Assembly (NCBI GenBank): GCA_964607445.1
Contig: CAZSKN010000002.1
Location: 129,448-193,447, forward strand
Reading direction: 5' to 3'
Origin: CALCKU01 sp964607445
GTDB lineage: Bacteria > Pseudomonadota > Alphaproteobacteria > Caulobacterales > Maricaulaceae
Length of the DNA: 64,000 nucleotides
A program made the translations under genes and the position numbers. Below the pieces are notes generated by a model. It saw nothing but the letters and a program-made list of their open reading frames with translations, was not told where the DNA came from and did no database searches. Each line of letters opens with the position of its first letter. The first letter of the stretch is position 1. Positions 1 through 7,715 of the stretch are shown piece after piece.

Positions 1-1278
1 GCGGTTCTCGCCTTCAATCTCAATTGGGTTTAATCCGGTCAGCCCTGTTTCGAGTGAGCGTAATGCTTTTTGTAGGCTTTCGGTAAATGTCCGGCCAATG
101 GCCATAGCTTCACCGACAGATTTCATAGAGGTGGTTAACGTGGCTTCAGACCCGGGGAATTTTTCAAAGGCAAAGCGCGGTATTTTGGTGACGACATAAT
201 CAATCGTGGGTTCAAAGGCCGCCGGAGTTGCGCCGGTAATGTCATTATCTAACTCGTCCAAAGTATAACCTATCGCCAGCTTGGCGGCAATTTTCGCGAT
301 TGGGAAACCTGTGGCCTTTGAAGCCAAAGCCGAGGAGCGCGAGACGCGCGGGTTCATCTCTATGACCACCATGCGCCCATTTTCGGGATTGACGGCAAAT
401 TGAACATTGGACCCGCCAGTTTCTACGCCGATTTCACGCAGAACGGCGATAGAGGCATCCCGCATGCGTTGATATTCTTTATCGGTTAAGGTCAGGGCCG
501 GCGCGACGGTGATACTGTCGCCTGTATGGACGCCCATGGGGTCAATATTTTCGATGGAACAGATAATAATGCAATTATCAGCCTTGTCGCGTACGACCTC
601 CATTTCAAATTCTTTCCATCCCAATAAGCTTTCGTCAATCAGGACTTGGTGGGTAGGTGAGGCCGAGAGGCCCGAGCGGACGTAATGCTCAAATTCTTCG
701 CGGTTATAAGCAATGCCGCCGCCGGTGCCCCCGAGGGTGAAAGCCGGTCTTATAATGGCTGGCAATCCGGTCAGATGGAGCTTTTCGAGCGCTTCGGCCA
801 CGCCTTGTGCAATATTGCCTTCGGGCGCGGTGATGATGGTCGCGCGCGGATTTTCCAAGCCGATTTTTGTCATGGCCTTGGCAAAGCGTTCGCGGTTTTC
901 GGCCTTGTCAATCACATCGGCTTTCGCGCCGATCATCTCGACACCGTATTTTTCAAGCACCCCCATCTCTTCAAGTTTCAAAGCCGTGTTCAGGGCTGTT
1001 TGCCCGCCCATTGTCGGTAGCAAGGCATCGGGCTTTTCCAAGGCAATAACTTTTTCGACCATTTCCGGTGTAATCGGTTCAATATAGGTGGCATCGGCCA
1101 TGCCCGGGTCGGTCATGATCGTTGCCGGATTTGAATTTATCAAGATAACGCGATAACCTTCGTCTCTGAGCGCTTTGCAGGCCTGCACGCCGGAATAGTC
1201 AAATTCACAGGCCTGTCCAATCACTATGGGCCCAGCACCTATGATTAAAATAGACTGTATATCAGTGCGTTTACCCAT
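1..1278 (-). CDS. carB: Carbamoyl-phosphate synthase large subunit, N-terminal part (cut by window edge)
   Basis: Open frame from an ATG at 1278 to the window edge, 426 codons of a family that is about 1080 residues long. It catalyses carbamoyl phosphate synthesis from bicarbonate, ammonia (passed from CarA) and two ATP, feeding pyrimidine and arginine synthesis in the cytoplasm. Visible motifs are the N-terminal IIGAGPIVIGQ nucleotide fold, NSNPATIMTDP, the ATP-grasp glycine loop RPAFTLGGTGGG, and the metal-binding VIEMNPRVSRSSALASKATG. A Shine-Dalgarno AAGGA lies 8 nt before the ATG. The fragment covers the carboxyphosphate-forming ATP-grasp half. The rest lies outside the window. Confidence 0.97.
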   Translation of the reverse strand, partial: MGKRTDIQSILIIGAGPIVIGQACEFDYSGVQACKALRDEGYRVILINSNPATIMTDPGMADATYIEPITPEMVEKVIALEKPDALLPTMGGQTALNTALKLEEMGVLEKYGVEMIGAKADVIDKAENRERFAKAMTKIGLENPRATIITAPEGNIAQGVAEALEKLHLTGLPAIIRPAFTLGGTGGGIAYNREEFEHYVRSGLSASPTHQVLIDESLLGWKEFEMEVVRDKADNCIIICSIENIDPMGVHTGDSITVAPALTLTDKEYQRMRDASIAVLREIGVETGGSNVQFAVNPENGRMVVIEMNPRVSRSSALASKATGFPIAKIAAKLAIGYTLDELDNDITGATPAAFEPTIDYVVTKIPRFAFEKFPGSEATLTTSMKSVGEAMAIGRTFTESLQKALRSLETGLTGLNPIEIEGENR

Positions 1279-1585
1279 GATTTCATCCTTATAAGACCCG
1301 ATTACAGATATGAATCGATCCCGAAAAAGTAAATTGTCCTCTCCTATAGAATAGCTCTAAAGGTTACAAGCGGAGTTCGGGACATTATCTGATATTTGAA
1401 GATTTTCGGCGCTTTGGCTGTAATCTCATGCTCTTTCTGCCTAAAGCTATGGGTTTGCGCCAATCTCGGGCCGTGACGGGGCTGAAATGGCTTTATAAAC
1501 TGACATTAATGCCAATAATATAGCGCATTTATTTGGATTTATGCTAAATGTGGAGGGAAATGGAATGAAAGGGTTGGGGGTTTGA
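1279..1585. other. Intergenic region carB / M48 protease
   Basis: 307 bp between two divergent genes. I see no RNA gene. It ends with a strong GGAGGG at 1552-1557 followed by a six-codon frame (ATG at 1565, TGA at 1583-1585) whose stop directly abuts the ATG of the protease. No clear promoter hexamers were identified. Confidence 0.5.
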
Positions 1586-2467
1586 ATGGTCTATAGGCGT
1601 CAAGTCAGACGACAATCTCTAAGTGGACGAGGCGGCGGACGGGGCTATGCCCGGCGCGGTGGCGGGTTTCGCTGGCAAATCATGCTCTTATTTGCCATTG
1701 GCGCCGGCGTCTATTATTTCGCCAATCAAAAGACAGTTCCCTATACAGGGCGTAAACAATTACGCACAATGAAACCTGCTCAGGAAATGCAATTGGGGTT
1801 GCAGTCTTATCAACAAATTTTGCAAGACAATAAAGTCTTGACGAGCGGGCCGGTTGTGGATGCGGTTAACGAGATTGGTATTCGTATCGCGCGCGCCGCA
1901 GCCGATGCCGATCCCGGATTTGAATGGGCATTTAATGTCATAGAATCAGATCAGGCCAATGCCTTTGCTTTGCCGGGGGGCTATACCGCTGTTTATACAG
2001 GCTTGATCCCAATCGCTGAAAATGAAGATGGATTGGCCGTTGTTATGGGACATGAAGTGGCCCATGCACTCGCGCATCACGGGGCAGAACGTATGGCCCA
2101 ACAAAACATGCAGCGCATTGTCGGAGCCGGAGTTTCGCTTGGAGCCGGGGGCATGGATTTTGGAGCGCAACGGGCGGTGATGGGTGTGTTCGGGGGTATT
2201 TCTCAATATGGGTTTGCGCTGCCCTTTTCACGAAAGCACGAATCTGAAGCGGATGAAATTGGACTTATTCTTGTCGCGCGTGCCTGTTATGACCCTCGCG
2301 AGGCGCCAAAACTCTGGGAACGTATGGGGGCAAATGCGGGCGCGACACCGCCAGAATTTCAATCGACCCATCCGTCTCCGCAAACGCGGGTCGCTGATTT
2401 TAAAGCGATGATGCCACGGGCCATAGAGATTTATAATCAAAATTGCGCCAATAAAATTAGTCAATAA
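1586..2467 (+). CDS. M48 family zinc metalloprotease, membrane anchored
   Basis: 293 residues. The first 30 residues are Arg/Gly-rich and positively charged, followed by one membrane segment (about 31-47). This predicts an N-in anchor with the protease domain in the periplasm. The zinc site is HEVAH at 156-160, with the third ligand in ESEAD at 219-223, both hallmarks of the M48/Ste24-like family (LoiP/BepA/YcaL group). Such proteases degrade misfolded envelope proteins. There is no lipobox and no TPR domain, so it is not a full BepA. The start is supported by the following frame and the G-rich stretch before it. The exact substrate cannot be told. Confidence 0.9.
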   Translation: MVYRRQVRRQSLSGRGGGRGYARRGGGFRWQIMLLFAIGAGVYYFANQKTVPYTGRKQLRTMKPAQEMQLGLQSYQQILQDNKVLTSGPVVDAVNEIGIRIARAAADADPGFEWAFNVIESDQANAFALPGGYTAVYTGLIPIAENEDGLAVVMGHEVAHALAHHGAERMAQQNMQRIVGAGVSLGAGGMDFGAQRAVMGVFGGISQYGFALPFSRKHESEADEIGLILVARACYDPREAPKLWERMGANAGATPPEFQSTHPSPQTRVADFKAMMPRAIEIYNQNCANKISQ

Positions 2468-2511
2468 GTGAACGAAAACAGACCGCATTCACGCAAAGAA
2501 AAAGAGTTCAT

Positions 2512-3546
2512 ATGGTAGATAAGGTTCTTGTCACAGGTGTGTCGGGTTTCATCGCCTCTCATGTTGCGGCCCGTCTTCTAGAAAAGGGTTATGCGGTTCG
2601 CGGGACGGTTCGGAGCCCAGCGAAAGGCAGAACGCTTGTCACAGCTTTAGACGCGCAAGGCCTAGACGTGAGCAAGCTAGAGATCGTCGAGACTAATCTG
2701 GACGCAGATAAGGGATGGTCTGAGGCTGTGAACGGCTGTCGGTATATTTTGCACATTGCCTCACCCTTTCCTGTTGAAGCCCCGAGTGATCGTGAGTCTC
2801 TGGTGGCCGAGGCGCGGGCGGGCGCCCAACGTGTTCTGGAACATGGACTATCGGCCGGCGTAGACCGTATAGTTATGACATCCTCTATGGTCGCCATGAT
2901 AGGCCAGCCCGGACGCGGGGCCAAAATGCATGTATCTGAAACCGACTGGTCGGACCCGGATTGGAAACCCTTAACGGCCTATCCCGTATCCAAGACAAGA
3001 GCCGAGCTTTCGGCATGGGCCTATGTTGAAGCGCAAGGATTGCGGGAAAAATTAGTCACAATTTGTCCGGGATTGGTTTTGGGGCCGGATCTTTATAAAA
3101 ATGGCGGTGCGTCCCTGGCCATAATTCAAGCCATATTCAAGGGTGACTTTCCAATGATGCCGAAAGTGTCATATCCGATCATTGATGTGCGTGATTGTGC
3201 GGCTATACATATCGCGGCTTTGACCGCCGATGCGGCCGGTGGACGGCGCTTGATGGCCGGTGGCGAAACGTTGTGGCTGCATGAACTTAGCGATATTTTG
3301 CGCAAGGCCTATCCGGATGTGAGAAAAATGCCCAAAGGCAGTATGCCGAACTTTATTGTGCGCCTGCTCGGTCTTTTTGATGACCGGATAAAATCCATTC
3401 TCCCGGATTTGGGGATATTTCACCACGCGGACGCCGAATATGTTAGCAATATTACAAAAGTGGTGCCTCGTCCGGCCAAGGAAGCTATATTATCTTCGGC
3501 ACAAAGCCTCATAGAGAACGGGGTTATCACAATAGAGGCCAAGTGA
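2512..3546 (+). CDS. NAD(P)-dependent epimerase/dehydratase family reductase (dihydroflavonol-4-reductase-like)
   Basis: 344 residues, extended short-chain dehydrogenase fold. The nucleotide-binding motif TGVSGFIA is at 8-15, a Ser pair (TSS) at 123-125, and the catalytic Tyr157 and Lys161 sit in YPVSK. The arginine after the second strand (GTVRSP) is typical of NADP-preferring dihydroflavonol/cinnamoyl-CoA-reductase-like enzymes. An A/G-rich ribosome site (AAAGAAAAAGAG) precedes the ATG. It follows the M48 gene by 44 bp in the same direction, but functional linkage is not evident. The substrate is unknown. Confidence 0.85.
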   Translation: MVDKVLVTGVSGFIASHVAARLLEKGYAVRGTVRSPAKGRTLVTALDAQGLDVSKLEIVETNLDADKGWSEAVNGCRYILHIASPFPVEAPSDRESLVAEARAGAQRVLEHGLSAGVDRIVMTSSMVAMIGQPGRGAKMHVSETDWSDPDWKPLTAYPVSKTRAELSAWAYVEAQGLREKLVTICPGLVLGPDLYKNGGASLAIIQAIFKGDFPMMPKVSYPIIDVRDCAAIHIAALTADAAGGRRLMAGGETLWLHELSDILRKAYPDVRKMPKGSMPNFIVRLLGLFDDRIKSILPDLGIFHHADAEYVSNITKVVPRPAKEAILSSAQSLIENGVITIEAK

Positions 3547-3647
3547 CTTAGGGTGAGAGCGGGACTAAAAGGTAAATTTGCGTTAACCTGTTGAAAGCCT
3601 TTCTCCGCTATCCATGGTAACTATATGATTCGTTTTTCGAGATCTAC

Positions 3648-4085
3648 ATGCGCCTATTTACAATATTTCCGCTACTGAGCATGCCCGTTATTATTTATAA
3701 TGTCGTGGCTTGGGGAGGGGCGACGTTTTCAACGGCTGATGCGGTTCGGGACCGCATGGATAATGAGGTGATAAGCATTGCTATGGCGTCCGGGGCTGAC
3801 TGGTCTATTACCCCGGGTCATGCCCTGATTATGTTGAGCTTGCTATTGCTGTTTTTTGAACTTCTAAAATCAACCGGTTTTGGACGAGCTGCGATCATGA
3901 ATCATGCCTTTTCTATGGTTTTATTTATTATCTGTCTTGTTGAATTTTTGATGTTCAATGCTTTTGCAACCTCTGTTTTCTTTTTGATCACCCTGATGTG
4001 TTTATTAGATGTTATGGCGGGTTTTATGGTGACTATTGCCAGTGCACGTCGGGATTTCGGGGTGACAGAAAGCTTTGGGGATTAG
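3648..4085 (+). CDS. Conserved four-helix membrane protein of unknown function
   Basis: 145 residues with four predicted membrane segments (about 4-22, 58-75, 86-104 and 108-132). A soluble loop of about 35 residues, containing the AVRDRMDNEV stretch, lies between helices 1 and 2. I do not recognise a named family with certainty. The length and topology resemble small inner-membrane proteins widespread in alphaproteobacteria. It stands alone between a reductase and an EAL-domain gene. Function is not inferable. Confidence 0.75.
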   Translation: MRLFTIFPLLSMPVIIYNVVAWGGATFSTADAVRDRMDNEVISIAMASGADWSITPGHALIMLSLLLLFFELLKSTGFGRAAIMNHAFSMVLFIICLVEFLMFNAFATSVFFLITLMCLLDVMAGFMVTIASARRDFGVTESFGD

Positions 4086-4193
4086 AATTTAAAGTACAAC
4101 TATAGGTGTTAATTTATTAAGGCTTTTTTGCTAATATACTGTGAAAATTGAGACGATCACGAAACGCAAATTTTGAAAATAAAGGTGAACCCA

Positions 4194-6059
4194 ATGGGCA
4201 AGCGTTCGCAGACAGTTAAAGACAAGAACATGACAATGTCGTCTGACATTAAGCCTGTTTCTTTATCTGAAACTGAGCTTTTTCATCAGGCTTCGGTCTT
4301 GTTAGGCGCAACGTGTTTTATCTGGGATGGTGCCAAAGCCCATGCGTGGGTTGATGCCTTAGCTGCGGCAGAATTACTACATGTGCAGGTCGAAAACCTA
4401 CCGGCAACACGCGATGCTTATGATCACCGTTTAACGGCGGATGCTGCGCGCGCGCGCGTAAATGCCTTGCGACAATTAACATGGGACGGGGCGCAATATT
4501 GTATTTCTTATGAAATACAGACATTTGATGATCAGACCTTATGGCTTGAAGAACGCGGGCAGCGCTTGTCTGGCACCGGACAAACACCAGATAAAATTAT
4601 AGCCGTTATTCGTAATATTTCGACGCAAAAACGCGATCATGATAAAACGGTCCATAGTTATAATTTTGACGAATTGACCGGATTGTGGAGTGCGGAACGC
4701 TTACATGGTGGATTAAACTATCTTCTCTCGATAGCCAAAAGAACCCATGTTGATGCCGGCTTATTGCGATTGCAAGTGATCAATTTAGAGGATGTGAATA
4801 CCACGTATGGATTTGAAACGGGTGACAGATTGCTTAAAGCTATTGGAGCGCGTCTCAATACTTTTGTCAAAGCGCCTGATATTCTGGCCAGATTGGCTGA
4901 TACGGGATTTGCAATCGGCCTCTTACAAGCTGACGCACAAAGTCTTGAAAATCTTGCCCAATCCCTTGTGTCTGAATTATCAGATACGCCTTATCCGAGC
5001 CCGCATGGTGAATTATATGCTGAATTTGCGGCGGGCGGAACGCTCTTGAAGGGCGCGCATCTGGCGCATGAGCCTCAAAGCAGGCTGGCTGGAGATAATC
5101 TGGCCGGAGATAAGTTGGGTGGGGATAGGCTGGCGGGAGATAAAGCCAGAAATATAGGGGCAACGTTGAAACCCGATTATGCCGTGACAGCGGATGATGC
5201 GCTTTTACAAGCCCGTATCGCCCTAGAAGAAAGCGTACGCCACCTTGGTGACTATATAGCCTATCACAATGATTTAAACAAAAATTGGGAACACAAGAAA
5301 AACTATCCTATAACATCTGAAGCCATATTGGCGGCACTAAATGACCGGCGTATTTCTTTGGCCTATCAACCGATTGTCGATGCGAAAACCCGGGAACTCC
5401 ATCATTATGAATGTTTGCTGCGTCTGCGCCGTGATAATGGCGAAATTGTTTCGGCAGGCCAAATTATCATGGCTGCGGAGAAACTTGACCTTGTGCATTT
5501 CCTCGATCGTCGTGCGCTTGAACTGGCGTCTGTAACCTTATTGCGCGACAGCTCTATCCGGTTAGCGCTCAATCTTTCGGCGGGAACGGTTAAGAATATG
5601 AAGGCCGCGGATGCCTATCTCGACGCGTTAAAAGCCCTTGGCCCGGCTGCGCAAAGAGTGACATTGGAACTTACAGAAACTGTGGCTCTGGACGATCCGG
5701 CCATGGCAAACCGGTTTTGCGTTGAGGCCCGACAACTTGGCACGGATTTCGCGATAGATGACTTTGGATCCGGTTATACGACATTTCAAAACCTTATGGC
5801 AATTGAAGCCGATACGATTAAAATTGATGGCTCCTTTATTCAGGATTTGGCCGTCATGCCGCATAAGCAAACCTTTGTCCGTATGATGGTGGATCTGGCG
5901 CAGACATTTAACGTTAAAACTGTAGCTGAAATGGTCGATAGTCGAGACAATGCTGATTTACTTATGCGCCTCGGTGTCGATTATCTTCAAGGCTATCTAT
6001 TTGGTATCCCCAGTGCCGCACCTGCGTGGCTGGGCACGGATAAACCCAAGCTGTCCTAA
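4194..6059 (+). CDS. Cyclic-di-GMP phosphodiesterase: PAS-like / degenerate GGDEF / EAL
   Basis: 621 residues from the ATG at 4194, which has AAAGGTGA at proper spacing; a TTG 21 bp upstream is also in frame but has no such site. Domains in order: a PAS-like sensor (about 25-145, ending VIRNISTQK), a GGDEF-type fold (about 155-295, with FDELTGL at its start) and an EAL domain (about 375-610). The GGDEF signature is replaced by ADTGF, so cyclase activity is unlikely. The EAL domain keeps Glu406, the Asn of LNLSA, the Glu of ELTET, DDFGSG, the Lys of IKID and the AEMV/QGYLFG residues, so c-di-GMP hydrolysis is likely. No membrane segment is seen. Between the two domains lies a four-copy LAGDK-type repeat. 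Confidence 0.92.
   Translation: MGKRSQTVKDKNMTMSSDIKPVSLSETELFHQASVLLGATCFIWDGAKAHAWVDALAAAELLHVQVENLPATRDAYDHRLTADAARARVNALRQLTWDGAQYCISYEIQTFDDQTLWLEERGQRLSGTGQTPDKIIAVIRNISTQKRDHDKTVHSYNFDELTGLWSAERLHGGLNYLLSIAKRTHVDAGLLRLQVINLEDVNTTYGFETGDRLLKAIGARLNTFVKAPDILARLADTGFAIGLLQADAQSLENLAQSLVSELSDTPYPSPHGELYAEFAAGGTLLKGAHLAHEPQSRLAGDNLAGDKLGGDRLAGDKARNIGATLKPDYAVTADDALLQARIALEESVRHLGDYIAYHNDLNKNWEHKKNYPITSEAILAALNDRRISLAYQPIVDAKTRELHHYECLLRLRRDNGEIVSAGQIIMAAEKLDLVHFLDRRALELASVTLLRDSSIRLALNLSAGTVKNMKAADAYLDALKALGPAAQRVTLELTETVALDDPAMANRFCVEARQLGTDFAIDDFGSGYTTFQNLMAIEADTIKIDGSFIQDLAVMPHKQTFVRMMVDLAQTFNVKTVAEMVDSRDNADLLMRLGVDYLQGYLFGIPSAAPAWLGTDKPKLS
5085..5144 (+). repeat. In-frame 15-bp tandem repeat, four units, inside the EAL gene
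   Basis: Four consecutive 15-bp units encode LAGDN, LAGDK, LGGDR and LAGDK (residues 298-317). They lie in the linker between the degenerate GGDEF domain and the EAL domain. Units differ at several wobble positions, so the repeat is not very recent. Confidence 0.85.
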
Positions 6060-6063
6060 TTTA

Positions 6064-6879
6064 TCAAAGGGCCGGAATATGTTCCATCAACATGGCGCCA
6101 ATGCGTATTGGTTCGGCGCGTACGGCCAAGCCGGTTGCATTATCCGTTTCAACAAAAATACCGCATAGGGTCGGCGGCCCCGCCGCCGGTGTAAACCGTC
6201 CCGCGCGCATGCGGGTTGTAAACCGGTGCAAGGGTTCCTCTTTATCCATGCCGATGACACTATTATAATCTCCGCACATCCCGGCATCCGTTTGATAGGC
6301 TGTGCCGTTAGGCCAGATACGTGTATCAGAGGTTGGCACATGTTGATGCGTGCCCACAACAAGGCTGACCCGTCCGTCACAAAATATGCCCATGCCCTGT
6401 TTTTCCGATGTGGCTTCAGCGTGTATATCAACGATAATGGCATCTGCAACAGTGCCTAACGGGGCGGCATTTATCTCTTTATCCACGGCTTGAAACGGGT
6501 CGTCTAATGCGTCCATAAATACCCGCCCTAATACATTAACGACCAATAGTTGAAATCCGTTAATAGTGTAAAGCCCTGCACCGCGTCCCGGAACTGTGCC
6601 TTGAGGGTAGTTGCAAGGCCGGAGCAGGCGATCCTCGGTCTCAATAACATTGATGCCCTGCGGATTATCAAAACTATGATTGCCCAGTGTTAACACATCG
6701 ACACCGGCCTCAAAAAGCTCATCTGCAGTGGCGCGGGTAATGCCAAAGCCTCCGGCTGCGTTTTCCGCATTGACAATAACGGCGTCCAGACCCAATTCGC
6801 CTTTGAGGCGGGGCACATATTGGGTAATAGCTTTACGTCCGGCGCGCCCGACAACATCTCCGAAAAATGCAATTTTCAC
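6064..6879 (-). CDS. TIGR00282/YmdB-like metallophosphoesterase
   Basis: 271 residues beginning MKIAFFGDVVGRAGRKAI, the diagnostic start of this family. Metal ligands are visible in GDVVG, NAENAAGG, TLGNHSFD, VDIHAEATSEK and VVGTHQHVPT. Characterised relatives (B. subtilis YmdB) hydrolyse 2',3'-cyclic nucleotides and affect RNA turnover and biofilm or colony behaviour. The specific substrate here is not known. The gene is convergent with the EAL gene (5 bp apart) and lies downstream of the 5-formyl-THF cyclo-ligase in the same direction. Confidence 0.92.
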   Translation of the reverse strand: MKIAFFGDVVGRAGRKAITQYVPRLKGELGLDAVIVNAENAAGGFGITRATADELFEAGVDVLTLGNHSFDNPQGINVIETEDRLLRPCNYPQGTVPGRGAGLYTINGFQLLVVNVLGRVFMDALDDPFQAVDKEINAAPLGTVADAIIVDIHAEATSEKQGMGIFCDGRVSLVVGTHQHVPTSDTRIWPNGTAYQTDAGMCGDYNSVIGMDKEEPLHRFTTRMRAGRFTPAAGPPTLCGIFVETDNATGLAVRAEPIRIGAMLMEHIPAL

Positions 6880-6908
6880 ACCTAATTCTCACCGTAATTT
6901 TTAAATAA

Positions 6909-7472
6909 CTATAGGTTAAAGTCTCTAAACCCTGTTTCTGTTAAAATGGCGTCCAATCGGACATCATGTGCGTCTGTGGGTAACGCGCTGGCTTCTTGCG
7001 CATTATAGGCAATGCCGCAAGTAAAAATCTTATGGTTTTGTGAAAGCTTTGCCAATGTGCGGTCATAAAACCCGCCGCCATACCCCAGCCTATCGCCACG
7101 GGCTGTAAACGCTAAAAGCGGAACAAAGATGATTTCGGGTAAAACCTCCGGCTTGTCTGGATAGGGTTCATAGGTCTGATATGGGCCGGACTTTAGCGGA
7201 TCAGAGGGCGACCACGCTCGAAATATAAGAGGATGTCCTTTGCGGGGTGTGCAGGGCAGACTCAAGGTTTCCCCCATGCTGGCCAAGGCGTATTGCAGGT
7301 CTCGCGTATCTATCTCTCCGGGCAAGGGCCATATGCCGCCAATGATTTTATGGCGTAAGGCCAGTGCGGGATAATGTGCGATCAGAGCATGGGCATGTGC
7401 GGGGTGATGGGCGATGGCCCGTCTTTGCTTGGCTTGCAGGCGCGCGCGCGTTTTTTCCAATTTAAGGTTCAT
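6909..7472 (-). CDS. 5-formyltetrahydrofolate cyclo-ligase
   Basis: 187 residues, normal family length. It converts 5-formyl-THF and ATP to 5,10-methenyl-THF, salvaging the folate storage form. The basic N-terminus LEKTRARLQAKQRRA and the substrate loop DRLGYGGGFYDRTLA are diagnostic. It is followed at 29 bp by the YmdB-like gene, a common pairing in alphaproteobacteria. The family is often preceded by 6S RNA or zapA, but neither is recognisable here. Confidence 0.93.
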   Translation of the reverse strand: MNLKLEKTRARLQAKQRRAIAHHPAHAHALIAHYPALALRHKIIGGIWPLPGEIDTRDLQYALASMGETLSLPCTPRKGHPLIFRAWSPSDPLKSGPYQTYEPYPDKPEVLPEIIFVPLLAFTARGDRLGYGGGFYDRTLAKLSQNHKIFTCGIAYNAQEASALPTDAHDVRLDAILTETGFRDFNL

Positions 7473-7529
7473 AGTCGCGTTTTGCTACTGATAGCTCTTT
7501 TGCCTATTGTGTATTAAGGCCTGTGTCGG

Positions 7530-7622
7530 TTAATCGCTAAAATGTTTTATAGATAAATTAAAGCCGAAATAGAGTGTAACCCACAATAAGGCGAGAGGTA
7601 AAATTGTGCTCATCGTTTCCAT
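7530..7622 (-). CDS. Candidate 30-residue single-pass membrane microprotein
   Basis: A short frame (ATG 7622, TAA ending at 7530) with a good Shine-Dalgarno: GAAAGGA 7 nt before the ATG. The product starts METMSTILPLALLW and is one hydrophobic helix of about 20 residues with a short polar tail ending KHFSD. It sits alone in the 240-bp space between ftsK and the cyclo-ligase gene, on the same strand. The good ribosome site and uniform hydrophobicity argue for a real small membrane protein. No homology is claimed. Confidence 0.5.
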   Translation of the reverse strand: METMSTILPLALLWVTLYFGFNLSIKHFSD

Positions 7623-7715
7623 TATGATGTCCTTTCGTCTCCCGTATTTGCCCAACTTTGTAACCAAAATGTCTTTTTCGGCGTTTATTATAGCTTTCTA
7701 CACTTAATAGAGCGT

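Noticed and set aside
713..1087. Plus-strand frames opposite carB
   Set aside because: Antisense to a clearly conserved carB reading frame on the minus strand.
5085..5144. Possible CRISPR-like short repeat
   Set aside because: The units are contiguous without spacers and in frame with the EAL gene, so this is a protein repeat.
7473..7715. 6S RNA expected beside the 5-formyl-THF cyclo-ligase gene
   Set aside because: The interval is too short after the microORF and shows no long bulged hairpin.
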